A stretch of DNA of 64,000 bases from NCBI GenBank assembly GCA_902363375.1, contig CABIZX010000001.1, forward strand, positions 434,001 through 498,000. Direction: 5' to 3'. The position numbers and the translations under genes were made by a program. The notes under the pieces are model-generated. The model saw nothing but the letters and a program-made list of their open reading frames with translations. It made no database searches and was not told the DNA's origin. This DNA comes from Clostridiaceae bacterium. Its GTDB lineage: Bacteria > Bacillota > Clostridia > Clostridiales > Clostridiaceae. Positions 1 to 8,883 of the stretch are shown here, piece by piece (the stretch's first letter is position 1; the number at the start of each line of letters is the position of its first letter).

Positions 1-12
1 GGAGGAAAAAGG

Positions 13-1377
13 ATGGAATTAATTCATAAATTTAGACAAGGTAATGATTTTTATGTTATAGATGTAAATTCAGGTGCAGTTCATGAAGTTGATGAACTTG
101 TATATGACATGTTAGACTCAGATAAACTTAGAGATAAAGAAGAGTTAAAAGAAATATATAAAGAGAGATATGAAAGTAAAGAAATTGATGAGGTATATGA
201 GGAATTACAATCTTTAGTTGATGAAGAGATGTTATATTCTAAAGATTTATATGAGAACATAGCAATGATGAGTGGACAAGCAGAAGTGGCTATTAAAGCA
301 CTTTGTCTGAATATAATTCATGATTGCAATTTAAAATGCAAATACTGTTTTGCTGATGAAGGAGAATATAAGGGTTGTAGAAAAACCATGAGTGCGCAGA
401 CTGGCAAGGACGCTATAGATTTTGTTATTAAAAATTCTGGAAATAGAAGAAATATAGAAATTGATTTATTTGGTGGAGAACCGCTTATGGCTTTTGACAT
501 CATAAAGGAAATAGTGGACTATGGTAGAGAGCAGGAAAAAATTCATAATAAGAATATTAGATTTACTATGACTACAAATTCAACTCTTTTAAATGATGAA
601 ATAATGGACTATCTTGATAAAAATATGGGAAATATCATTTTAAGTATAGATGGTAGAAAAGAGGTTAATGATAAAGTTAGGGTAAGATTTGATGGAAATG
701 GTACCTATGAGTCTATATTACCAAAAATAAAGAAAATGGTAGATATAAGAGATAAATCTAAAACTTATTATGTAAGAGGTACTTTTACAAGGGAAAACAC
801 AGATTTCTTTGAAGATGTGAAGCATATGGTGGAATTAGGATTTGACGAAGTATCTATTGAACCAGTAGTACTTCCAGAGGAACATGAGCTTTCATTAAGA
901 GAAGAAGATCTTCCTACAATTTTCGCTCAATATGATAGACTATATGAATATATGGTTGAAAAATATGAAGCAGGAAAGCCATTTAAGTTTTATCACTTCA
1001 ATATAGATTTACAAGGAGGTCCATGTATTTATAAGAGAATATCAGGATGTGGAGCTGGACATGAATATGTTGCAGTTACTCCAGATGGAGAGGTATATCC
1101 TTGTCATCAATTTGTAGGAAACAAAGACTTCCTTATGGGAGATATATATGAAGGGGTTAAAGACTTTTCTATAGTTCAAAACCTAAAGGATGCACATATA
1201 TACAATAAGCCTACATGTAAAAAATGCTGGGCAAGATTCTATTGTAGTGGAGGGTGTCAAGCTAATAACTTTAACTTTAATGGAGATGTTCACATACCAT
1301 ATGAATTAGGCTGTAAGATGCAAAAGAAGAGAATAGAGTGTGCTATTGCTTTAAAAGCTAAAACCATGAATAAATAA
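13..1377 (+). CDS. scfB: SCIFF peptide thioether maturase, radical SAM/SPASM
   Basis: A radical SAM enzyme that installs a Cys-Thr thioether cross-link in the small Cys-rich SCIFF peptide (ScfA), whose gene normally lies just upstream and would be outside the window. The 454-residue protein has an N-terminal peptide-binding (RRE-like) region, the CxxxCxxC [4Fe-4S]/SAM motif at C105, C109 and C112, and a C-terminal SPASM/twitch region with many cysteines (CIYK, GCGAGHE, PCHQF, CKKCW, CSGGC, GCKMQ) that bind the auxiliary clusters. A GGAGG box right at the window start sets the ATG. Length and Cys spacing match the SCIFF maturase family; scfA-scfB next to secDF is the usual clostridial arrangement. 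High confidence in the family; the peptide substrate is inferred from the family. Confidence 0.93.
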   Translation: MELIHKFRQGNDFYVIDVNSGAVHEVDELVYDMLDSDKLRDKEELKEIYKERYESKEIDEVYEELQSLVDEEMLYSKDLYENIAMMSGQAEVAIKALCLNIIHDCNLKCKYCFADEGEYKGCRKTMSAQTGKDAIDFVIKNSGNRRNIEIDLFGGEPLMAFDIIKEIVDYGREQEKIHNKNIRFTMTTNSTLLNDEIMDYLDKNMGNIILSIDGRKEVNDKVRVRFDGNGTYESILPKIKKMVDIRDKSKTYYVRGTFTRENTDFFEDVKHMVELGFDEVSIEPVVLPEEHELSLREEDLPTIFAQYDRLYEYMVEKYEAGKPFKFYHFNIDLQGGPCIYKRISGCGAGHEYVAVTPDGEVYPCHQFVGNKDFLMGDIYEGVKDFSIVQNLKDAHIYNKPTCKKCWARFYCSGGCQANNFNFNGDVHIPYELGCKMQKKRIECAIALKAKTMNK

Positions 1378-1387
1378 TTGAGCTTTA

Positions 1388-1420
1388 AAGGATAGAATTA
1401 AAAATTCTATCCTTATCTTA
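1388..1420 (+). terminator. hairpin after scfB
   Basis: A perfect 12-bp stem (AAGGATAGAATT and its complement) with an AAA loop lies 10 nt after the scfB stop. The following tract is mixed (ATCTTAAAA) and not a clean U run, so termination may be partial. The rest of the gap to secD shows no other clear element. Confidence 0.6.
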
Positions 1421-1546
1421 AAAAAATCAAAAATATACAGAAAATTAAGCTATATACACTTGATTTTATCCATAAAATACCTGTAAAATAAATAATTAAT
1501 AGGACATTTAGAAAAATACAATTAAATAACAGGAAAGGGGATAACC

Positions 1547-2812
1547 ATGAAGAGGAAAAACGGAAAAAGTGGAAAAAGTGGATTTCTAGTTATCATAGCA
1601 ATAATATTAATAGGTCTTCTTGCCTACTGTGGCCTTTATGGAGTGAATTTAGGTAATTATAGAATTAAAACCTTTGGAAGTAGTATTGATAAAGGTTTAG
1701 ATTTAGTAGGAGGAACTTCTCTTTTAATGGAAATAAAGGAGGAGAATGTAGATAAAGCTACAATAGATAGAACTATAGAGCTTATATCCATGAGAGTAAA
1801 CAGTGATGGAGTAAGCGAAATTCCTATAACTCAAGAAGGAGAAAATAGGATAAGAATAGAAATTCCAGGTGAATTTGATACAAACAAGGTACTAGAGACC
1901 ATTGGAAAAACTGGAGAACTAACTTTTGAAGGTCCAGATGGAAATGTAATTTTAACTGGTAAACAAGTTAAAGAAGCAGGAGCATATATTTCACAAGACA
2001 ATAAATATATTGTTAGTCTTGAGTTAAATGAAGAAGGAACAGAAAAGTTTGCTGAGGCAACTCAAACTTTTTTAAATAAAAATATAGCTATTAAGATGGA
2101 TGGTGAAGTTTTAACTAATCCAAAAGTTAATACTGTTATAAGTGATGGAAAGGCAGTAATTGAAGGAATGAGCTCTTTAGAAGAAGCAAATTCTATTGCA
2201 AGTATTATAACTTCAGGAGCACTTCCGGTAAAATTAGAAGCTAGCTCAGTTAAGACTGTAGGACCAACTATTGGAGCAGAAGCATTATCTCTTAGTAAAA
2301 AAGCTGCAATGATTGGTATAGCTTGTGTTATATTATTTATGATTGCATACTATAAAGTTCCAGGAATTGTTGCTTCTATAGCTATAGTTCTATATGTTAG
2401 TTTGGTACTCATTATATTTGCACAATTCGGAGTAGTATTAACATTAGCTGGTATAGCTGGATTAATACTTACCATTGGTATGGCAGTTGATGCAAATGTT
2501 CTTATATTTGAGAGAACAAAAGAAGAGCTGAAGCTTGGAAAATCCGTTAAAACTTCAGTGGAATCAGGTTATAATAGAGCTCTATCATCAATTTTAGACT
2601 CTAACATAACTACAATTATAGCTGCTTTAGTACTTTATTTCTTAGGTTCAGGTTCAGTAAAGGGGTTTGCTGTGACATTACTTATAGGTATCATCGTAAG
2701 CATTTTTACAGCTCTCTTTGTTACCAAGTTCTTACTTAACAATGCTGTAAATGCAGGATGGATAACTAAACCATCACATTTTGGTGTGAGAGGGGGCAAA
2801 AACCTTGAATAG
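1547..2812 (+). CDS. secD: Protein translocase subunit SecD
   Basis: Membrane component of the SecDF complex, which uses proton motive force to pull secreted proteins through SecYEG. The 421-residue protein has a first TM helix near residues 13-33, the family signature around DKGLDLVGGTSLL, an extracytoplasmic P1 domain, and five C-terminal TM helices including the GMAVDANVLIFER motif of TM4. Length is typical of clostridial SecD, which is shorter than the E. coli protein. It overlaps secF by 8 bp, so the two are translationally coupled. The start is set by an AGGAAAGGGG box. Confidence 0.95.
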   Translation: MKRKNGKSGKSGFLVIIAIILIGLLAYCGLYGVNLGNYRIKTFGSSIDKGLDLVGGTSLLMEIKEENVDKATIDRTIELISMRVNSDGVSEIPITQEGENRIRIEIPGEFDTNKVLETIGKTGELTFEGPDGNVILTGKQVKEAGAYISQDNKYIVSLELNEEGTEKFAEATQTFLNKNIAIKMDGEVLTNPKVNTVISDGKAVIEGMSSLEEANSIASIITSGALPVKLEASSVKTVGPTIGAEALSLSKKAAMIGIACVILFMIAYYKVPGIVASIAIVLYVSLVLIIFAQFGVVLTLAGIAGLILTIGMAVDANVLIFERTKEELKLGKSVKTSVESGYNRALSSILDSNITTIIAALVLYFLGSGSVKGFAVTLLIGIIVSIFTALFVTKFLLNNAVNAGWITKPSHFGVRGGKNLE

Positions 2813-3695
2813 CTTTAAGATAATAGAAAAAACTAAAATTTGGTTTGCTATATCAATTATCATAACTATTATAGGAATTGGATTTTTAGCAACTAAAGGT
2901 TTAAATTACGGTATAGATTTTAAAGGTGGTACATTAATCACTTTAAATATAAATCAGAAATTTAATAAGGCAGATGTTAATGATATAATAGATAAATATG
3001 CAAAAGAAAAATATTCTACCAAGGTTGCTGATGAGGGTAAGGAAATACAAATTATTGTTCAAGAAGGAGTATTAGATGAAGAAAAAACTAATGCCCTTAT
3101 AGATGAAATAAAAGAAAAATATTCTTTAGAAGATAGTGCACTTATAGGAAAAGAAAATATAGGTGCTACAGTAGGAAATGAATTAAAGAAGAAGGCATTA
3201 TTAGCGTTAGGGGTATCATCTCTAGCAATGCTAATATATATTACTGCTAGATTTGAATTTAGCTATGCAGCAGCAGCTATTATAGCTTTACTTCACGATG
3301 TGTTTATAACCGTTTCATTCTATGCTATATTAGGTATTCAAGTAAATACACCATTTATAGCAGCAATATTAACTATAGTTGGATATTCTATTAATGATAC
3401 TATTGTTATTTTTGATAGAATAAGAGAAAATGTAAAGAAAAATAGAAGAATGAATTCATCTGAAATTGCTAATATGAGTATTACAGAAACTATGACAAGA
3501 AGTATAAATACGTCATTAACTACACTTATAACTATAGTGGCAGTTTATGTGATGGTACCATCTATAAGAGAATTCTCACTTCCACTTATCGTTGGAATTG
3601 CATGTGGTGCATATTCTTCAATATTTATAGCATCACCATTATGGGTAATATTTAAAAATGCTAAACAAAAAAAGAAGGCTAAATCAGCAGCATAA
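2805..3695 (+). CDS. secF: Protein translocase subunit SecF
   Basis: Partner of SecD. The 296-residue protein has an N-terminal TM helix, the GIDFKGGT signature near residue 36, a short P4 domain and five further TM helices with the YSINDTIVIFDRIRE motif. Translation starts at TTG inside the end of secD, behind a GAGGGGG box, so coupling to secD decides this unusual start. In some bacteria secD and secF are fused; here they are separate. A strong terminator follows. Confidence 0.95.
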   Translation: MNSFKIIEKTKIWFAISIIITIIGIGFLATKGLNYGIDFKGGTLITLNINQKFNKADVNDIIDKYAKEKYSTKVADEGKEIQIIVQEGVLDEEKTNALIDEIKEKYSLEDSALIGKENIGATVGNELKKKALLALGVSSLAMLIYITARFEFSYAAAAIIALLHDVFITVSFYAILGIQVNTPFIAAILTIVGYSINDTIVIFDRIRENVKKNRRMNSSEIANMSITETMTRSINTSLTTLITIVAVYVMVPSIREFSLPLIVGIACGAYSSIFIASPLWVIFKNAKQKKKAKSAA

Positions 3696-3709
3696 TATAT
3701 AAAATTCTA

Positions 3710-3748
3710 TGGCGAAAAACACTTTATGATGTTTTTCGCCATTTTTAT
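3710..3748 (+). terminator. Rho-independent terminator after secF
   Basis: GGCGAAAAAC pairs perfectly with GTTTTTCGCC across a 10-nt loop, followed by ATTTTTAT. It ends the secDF transcription unit and separates it from the RecJ-like gene. Confidence 0.9.
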
Positions 3749-3945
3749 AATAATTTGTTTGTAAAATTGTCTGTTTTAAATTATAATATATTTGTTTTCT
3801 ATAAATAGATTTCATGAACTCATAATATGTACAAGTATAATATGAGTTTAAAGGTTTTTGTCCAAGAGAAGATAATCTCTAGAAAATGAAATAAAAAATA
3901 TGGGATTAAGTAGACTACTCATGGAACTAATTTGGAGGAGAGCAT

Positions 3946-4791
3946 ATGGAATATAGTATGAATAGGAAAGAGAATGATCCGTTTCTATTAGGAAATATGA
4001 AAATTGCATTAAATAGAATTGTAAAAGCTATCAATGAGAGGGAAAAGATAGTTATATATGGCTATCATGACTTTGATAGCGTATGTGCTATATCTCTTCT
4101 TATGTTAGTGCTACGATATGTAAATAGTGATGTAGAATACTTTATACCAAGTATATATAGAGACGATAGAAATTTAAACAAAGAAGATATTGAGAATAAT
4201 TTATTATGTCTTGGAGCAAATTTAATTATAACTGCTGGATGTGGAATAAAATCTAAAGAAGAAATAAAAGTCTGTAAAGAAAATAATATAGATATAATTG
4301 TAACAGATTATCATGATCATATAGTGGAAGATAATAACTGCATAACTATAAATACATATCAACCAAATTGCAATTATCCATTTAAAGACTTTACAGCTTG
4401 TTCGCTTATATATAAATTTATAGAGGTGATAGCATCTTATTACAAGATAAGTTGCACCCAAAAGTACTTAGATTTAGTAATGATGGGTATAATTACAACA
4501 GGAGTGGAAATACGAGAAGAAAATAAATTTTTTGTAGAAGAAGGATGCAAAAGATTAAGAAATACTAATAACTATGGTGTTAGAGCTTTAATTAGAGAAC
4601 ATGAATGTAATTATGGTGGTGTTATTAAGTTTTATGATGAAGGCATTAGAAAAATTTTACCAAAGATGATTTCAAAGAATAGGTTAGACAATGCTCGAAT
4701 AATAGTAGAATTATTTACTACTAATGATAGCTATAGAGCAAAACAAATTTCAAAGTATTTATATAAAGAAGTTATAATGAGTTTAGAATAA
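3946..4791 (+). CDS. Degenerate, C-terminally short RecJ-like DHH protein
   Basis: This gene sits where clostridia normally carry recJ (secDF-recJ-apt-relA). The 281 residues align along their whole length with the N-terminal DHH region of RecJ: motif I at 39-45 (GYHDFDS for GDYDADG), motif II at 96-101 (TAGCGI for TVDCGI), motif III at 121-123 (DYH for DHH), the YPFKDFTA block at 144-151, motif IV at 181-189 (GIITTGVEI for GTIADVVPL) and the last helix before the linker. Asp of motif II, the first His of DHH and Asp of motif IV are replaced, and the DHHA1 and OB domains of full RecJ (over 500 residues) are absent. The frame is intact and a GGAGGAG box precedes the ATG. It is probably not an active nuclease; a structural or regulatory role is possible but unknown. 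Confidence 0.75.
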   Translation: MEYSMNRKENDPFLLGNMKIALNRIVKAINEREKIVIYGYHDFDSVCAISLLMLVLRYVNSDVEYFIPSIYRDDRNLNKEDIENNLLCLGANLIITAGCGIKSKEEIKVCKENNIDIIVTDYHDHIVEDNNCITINTYQPNCNYPFKDFTACSLIYKFIEVIASYYKISCTQKYLDLVMMGIITTGVEIREENKFFVEEGCKRLRNTNNYGVRALIREHECNYGGVIKFYDEGIRKILPKMISKNRLDNARIIVELFTTNDSYRAKQISKYLYKEVIMSLE

Positions 4792-4922
4792 GTTGTATAA
4801 TTTATTAGTCTTATCATTTAAAAGTGTGCAGTTCTACAGAAACTAGACATGGAATAAATGTTAATATATAATTTAATTATAGTAAAGATGCTGTTTGGGT
4901 AAAGGGTTTAGGAGGAGAAAAA

Positions 4923-5441
4923 ATGAATTTAAAGGATAAAGTTAGAGTTATAGAAGGATTTCCAAAGGAAGGTATTAGCTTTAAAGATGTAACTACTTTA
5001 CTTCAAGATGCTGAGGCATTAAGAGAGTCGATTAATGTTATTGCAGGACACTTGAAGGATAAAAATATTGATATAATAATAGGACCAGAAGCAAGAGGGT
5101 TTTTATTCGGAGTGCCAGTTGCATATGCTTTAGGAGCTGGATTTGTACCGGTTAGAAAGCCAGGTAAGTTACCTTATGAAACTATACAAACATCCTATGA
5201 TTTAGAGTATGGTAGCGATGTGCTAGAGATTCATAAAGATGCTATTAAAAAAGGACAGAGAGTAGCTATTGTTGATGATTTACTTGCAACAGGAGGAACT
5301 GTAGCTGCAGTTGCAAAACTTGTTGAAGAATCAGGTGGAGAAGTTGTAGCCATAGATTTTTTGATAGAACTTACAGAGCTTAAAGGTAGAGAAAAAATAG
5401 CAAAATATGATATTATGTCTGTTATAGACTATCCATTTTAG
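4923..5441 (+). CDS. apt: Adenine phosphoribosyltransferase
   Basis: Salvages adenine with PRPP to give AMP in the cytosol. The 172-residue protein is full length for the family, with the PEARGF segment near residues 55-60, the [10 protein letters not shown] loop and the PRPP-binding motif [13 protein letters not shown] near residues 117-129. The start follows an AGGAGGAG box. The apt-relA neighbourhood is conserved in Clostridium and Bacillus. Confidence 0.96.
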   Translation: MNLKDKVRVIEGFPKEGISFKDVTTLLQDAEALRESINVIAGHLKDKNIDIIIGPEARGFLFGVPVAYALGAGFVPVRKPGKLPYETIQTSYDLEYGSDVLEIHKDAIKKGQRVAIVDDLLATGGTVAAVAKLVEESGGEVVAIDFLIELTELKGREKIAKYDIMSVIDYPF

Positions 5442-5504
5442 AGTTGAACATAAATTGCAATAATTTGGGTTATAGTATATAATTATTACTGAGTTTAAAT
5501 AGGT

Positions 5505-5530
5505 GGCTGGTTCATTAACCAGCCTTTAAT
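5505..5530 (+). terminator. Hairpin between apt and relA
   Basis: GGCTGGTT and AACCAGCC form an 8-bp stem with a CATT loop, followed by TTTAATTTT. It looks like a weak or partial terminator between apt and relA and lies only about 20 nt before the relA start. Confidence 0.5.
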
Positions 5531-5547
5531 TTTAGGAGTGTATTACA

Positions 5548-7719
5548 ATGATTGATAAATTGATAGAAAAAATTAACAGCAATTGTCATAATGTGGATAT
5601 CAATTTTATAAATAAGGCCTATGAATTTTCTGTAAGTGCACACAAAGATCAAAAAAGAGAGTCAGGAGAGCCTTATATTATTCATCCATTAGAAGTAGCT
5701 TGTATTTTGGCTGAATTAGGACTTGATACCTCCACTATAGTAGCAGGACTTTTACATGATGTAATTGAAGATACAGAGTATACATATGAAGATGTTTGTA
5801 ATATATTTTCTGTAGAGGTTGCTAATTTAGTTGAAGGAGTATCTAAGTTAGGAAAAATAAAATATAAGTCAAAAGAGGAGCAGCAGGCAGATAATGTAAG
5901 AAAAATGCTTCTTGCCATGGCTAGAGACATAAGAGTAATACTTATAAAATTGGCTGACAGATTACATAATTTAAGAACATTAAAATATATGCCTGAGAAT
6001 AAGCAGAAGGAAAAGGCTAAGGAGACACTGGATATATACGCACCTTTAGCTCATAGATTAGGTATATCAAAGATAAAGTGGGAGTTGGAGGATTTAGCAT
6101 TAAGATACTTAAATCCTATAGAATATTATGACTTGGTTAAGCTGATTTCAGATAAGAGGAATGAGAGAGAAGAGCAAATAAACCATATAATATCGCAACT
6201 TAAATTGAATCTCAATATGGGTGGAATTACTGCAGAAATAGAGGGTAGGCCAAAACACTTCTATAGTATTTATAGGAAAATGATTAAAAGTAACAAAACC
6301 ATAGATCAAATATTTGATCTTACAGCAGTGAGAATATTAGTAGATGATATTGGAAATTGTTATGCTGCATTGGGAATAGTACATACTATGTATAAGCCTA
6401 TACCAGGTAGATTCAAGGACTATATTGCTATGCCTAAACCTAATATGTATCAATCTCTTCATTCAACGGTAATAGGACCTTTTGGTAAGCCTTTTGAAAT
6501 ACAAATTAGGACCTTTGAAATGCATAGAACTGCTGAATATGGTATTGCAGCCCACTGGAAGTACAAGGAGAATATTCAAGAGGAAGATAAATCTTTAGAT
6601 TCAAAACTTTCTTGGCTTAGAGAAATGTTAGAATGGCAAGGAGAGACTTCTGATGCAGAGGAGTTTATGGAAGGATTTAAAATAGATTTATTTTCTGATG
6701 AGGTATTTGTATTCACCCCAAAAGGGGATGTTATAAATTTACCAAATGACTCTACGCCTATAGATTTTGCTTATGCTATTCACACTGCAGTAGGGCATAA
6801 ATGTATTGGAGGTAAGGTCAATGGGAAAATGGTTCCACTTGATTATAAGCTTAAGACTGGAGAAATTGTAGAGGTAATTACAGCTGCTAATTCTAAAGGA
6901 CCTAGTATTGATTGGCTTAATATAGTAAAAAGTAATCAAGCAAAGAGTAAGATTAAGCTATGGTTTAAAAAAGCTAATAGGGAAGAAACTATATTAAAAG
7001 GAAAAGAATTAGTAGATAAAGAGTGTAAAAAGCATAATTGCATATTCTCACAAATAATCAATGAGGATATTATAGAGAAGGTTATTAGAAGATATAACCT
7101 AAAAAATATGGATGATTTATATCATGGTGTAGGTATAGGTGATATAAATCCTAGTAGTATGGTAAGTAAGCTAAAGGATGCCTACGATAAAGAACACTCT
7201 AAGCAATTAAAGGCTAGCGAAATAAGCTTAATTCATGAGGAAATAAATAAAAAGCAGAAGAGTAGTAACTATTCTGGTGTTACAGTTAAAGATATGTCAA
7301 ATATTCAAGTAAGATTTGCAAAGTGTTGTAGTCCTGTATATGGAGACGATATTACTGGATATATTACAAGAGGTAAAGGCGTATCTATTCATAGAAGTGA
7401 CTGTAAAAATTTAATTAGTTTACAAGAAAAAGAAGAACATAAAATAGTTGATGTGGCCTGGGGAAAAGAAAATAAGGATAAATACATTGCAGATATAGAA
7501 ATAAAAGCGGAAGATAGGATTGGCATTTTAACAGATATTATAGAGCTATTAGGTATTGTAAAGGCTAATATTTTATCAATAAGTGCTGTAACTAATAAGC
7601 AGAATATAGCTACTGTAAGTTTGAAAATAAACATTTCTAGTATAGAGCACTTAAAAGATATTCAAGCTAAACTTAAGAAAATTAAAGATGTTAAAGAAGT
7701 GTATAGAAAGAAACAATAA
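5548..7719 (+). CDS. relA: Bifunctional (p)ppGpp synthetase/hydrolase
   Basis: Makes and degrades the stringent-response alarmone (p)ppGpp. The 723 residues show the expected order: HD hydrolase domain (HPLEVA near 48, GLLHDVIEDT near 67, ADRLHN near 137), synthetase domain with RPKHFYSIYRKM near 231 and YQSLHSTVIGP near 301, TGS domain (FTPKGDVINLP near 390), a Cys-containing CC/ZBD segment (KCCSPVYGD near 592), and a C-terminal ACT domain. Both catalytic halves look intact, so it is a Rel/Spo-type bifunctional enzyme. It is followed by dtd after a few bases, probably co-transcribed. Confidence 0.96.
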   Translation: MIDKLIEKINSNCHNVDINFINKAYEFSVSAHKDQKRESGEPYIIHPLEVACILAELGLDTSTIVAGLLHDVIEDTEYTYEDVCNIFSVEVANLVEGVSKLGKIKYKSKEEQQADNVRKMLLAMARDIRVILIKLADRLHNLRTLKYMPENKQKEKAKETLDIYAPLAHRLGISKIKWELEDLALRYLNPIEYYDLVKLISDKRNEREEQINHIISQLKLNLNMGGITAEIEGRPKHFYSIYRKMIKSNKTIDQIFDLTAVRILVDDIGNCYAALGIVHTMYKPIPGRFKDYIAMPKPNMYQSLHSTVIGPFGKPFEIQIRTFEMHRTAEYGIAAHWKYKENIQEEDKSLDSKLSWLREMLEWQGETSDAEEFMEGFKIDLFSDEVFVFTPKGDVINLPNDSTPIDFAYAIHTAVGHKCIGGKVNGKMVPLDYKLKTGEIVEVITAANSKGPSIDWLNIVKSNQAKSKIKLWFKKANREETILKGKELVDKECKKHNCIFSQIINEDIIEKVIRRYNLKNMDDLYHGVGIGDINPSSMVSKLKDAYDKEHSKQLKASEISLIHEEINKKQKSSNYSGVTVKDMSNIQVRFAKCCSPVYGDDITGYITRGKGVSIHRSDCKNLISLQEKEEHKIVDVAWGKENKDKYIADIEIKAEDRIGILTDIIELLGIVKANILSISAVTNKQNIATVSLKINISSIEHLKDIQAKLKKIKDVKEVYRKKQ

Positions 7720-7733
7720 GAGGGGTGTTTAAT

Positions 7734-8183
7734 GTGAGGGCAGTTGTTCAAAGAGTTAAATCTTCAAAGGTTGAAGTAGATAATAAAGTTATTAGTCAAA
7801 TTGGAAAAGGAATTAACTTACTTGTAGGAATAAGTAAAGAAGATACTAAAGAGGATATTGATTATATAGTAAGGAAAGTTATTGGAATGAGAATTTTTGA
7901 AGATGAAAATGAAAAGATGAATTTTTCACTTCAAGATATAGAAGGTGAGTTATTATTAATATCCCAATTTACTCTATATGGTGATTGTAGAAAGGGAAAA
8001 AGACCTGATTTTATGAAAGCTCAAGGGGGAGATGCAGCTAGGGAATTATATAATGAGCTAGTAGAAGCATTTAAAAAAGAGATTCCTAATTTGCAAACTG
8101 GAGAATTTGGAGCTGATATGAAGGTAGAAATTATAAATGATGGACCGGTAACACTTTTACTAGAAAGTAAAAAGGATTTTTAA
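7734..8183 (+). CDS. dtd: D-aminoacyl-tRNA deacylase
   Basis: Removes D-amino acids mischarged on tRNA. An upstream in-frame GTG at 7725 overlaps the AGAGGGG box, so I place the start at GTG 7734, giving MRAVVQRVKSS and 149 residues, the usual family length. The SQFTLYGD motif near residue 78 and the NDGPVTLLLES C-terminus with its GPVT motif are diagnostic. The relA-dtd adjacency is widespread in Firmicutes. Confidence 0.93.
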   Translation: MRAVVQRVKSSKVEVDNKVISQIGKGINLLVGISKEDTKEDIDYIVRKVIGMRIFEDENEKMNFSLQDIEGELLLISQFTLYGDCRKGKRPDFMKAQGGDAARELYNELVEAFKKEIPNLQTGEFGADMKVEIINDGPVTLLLESKKDF

Positions 8184-8220
8184 AAGACTTAAAATGGATA
8201 TAGGTTTTAGAGGTGATACT

Positions 8221-8823
8221 ATGATTATAAAAAGAATGATGGCAGGGGTTTATGCTGCCAATTGTTATATATTATTTGATGAAGAAACAAAAGAAGCTGT
8301 AGTTTTAGATCCAGGTGGGGATATTGATGATGTATGTAAGGCACTTAATCAATTAAATGCTGAGGTTAAATATATAATTTTAACACATGGACACTTTGAT
8401 CATACCACAGGAGTAGACGGATTAAAGGCTGAAACCGGAGCAACTGTAGCTATGTCTAAGGAAGATAATGATATGATTTTAAAGAACACTATGTATTATG
8501 GACCGCTTATTGAAGGTGGAGCAGATATTTTATTGAAGCATGGCGATATATTAAAGTTTGGTAAATATAAAATAGAAGTTTTAGCTACACCAGGACATAC
8601 ACCAGGAGGAATATGTCTTTTAACAGAAGGTAATGTATTTACAGGGGATACTTTATTTAAAGGTTCTGTAGGCAGAAGTGATTTAGCTGGTGGAAACCAT
8701 AATGAGCTTATAGCAAGTATTAAAAATAATTTAATGTCTCTTAACGATAATGTAGCAGTACATCCAGGGCATGGACCAAGTAGTACTATAGGTCAAGAGA
8801 GAATGGAAAATCCATTTTTATAG
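8221..8823 (+). CDS. Metallo-beta-lactamase-fold hydrolase (YqgX/GloB-like)
   Basis: A 200-residue cytosolic hydrolase of the small glyoxalase II-like group. The metal site is complete: THGHFDHTTG (HxHxDH), the ATPGHTPGG His, the FTGDTLF Asp and HPGHGPSS. The ATG at 8221 is preferred because a TAGAGGTG box lies 5-10 nt before it; the in-frame ATG at 8194 has no such box. The substrate is not known; relatives are annotated as hydroxyacylglutathione hydrolases, which is doubtful in an organism that may lack glutathione. Confidence 0.88.
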   Translation: MIIKRMMAGVYAANCYILFDEETKEAVVLDPGGDIDDVCKALNQLNAEVKYIILTHGHFDHTTGVDGLKAETGATVAMSKEDNDMILKNTMYYGPLIEGGADILLKHGDILKFGKYKIEVLATPGHTPGGICLLTEGNVFTGDTLFKGSVGRSDLAGGNHNELIASIKNNLMSLNDNVAVHPGHGPSSTIGQERMENPFL

Positions 8824-8883
8824 GTAATAACTTTAAGGCCAAAGAATTAAGTAAACTAGATATAATCTACATTAAATAATTTA

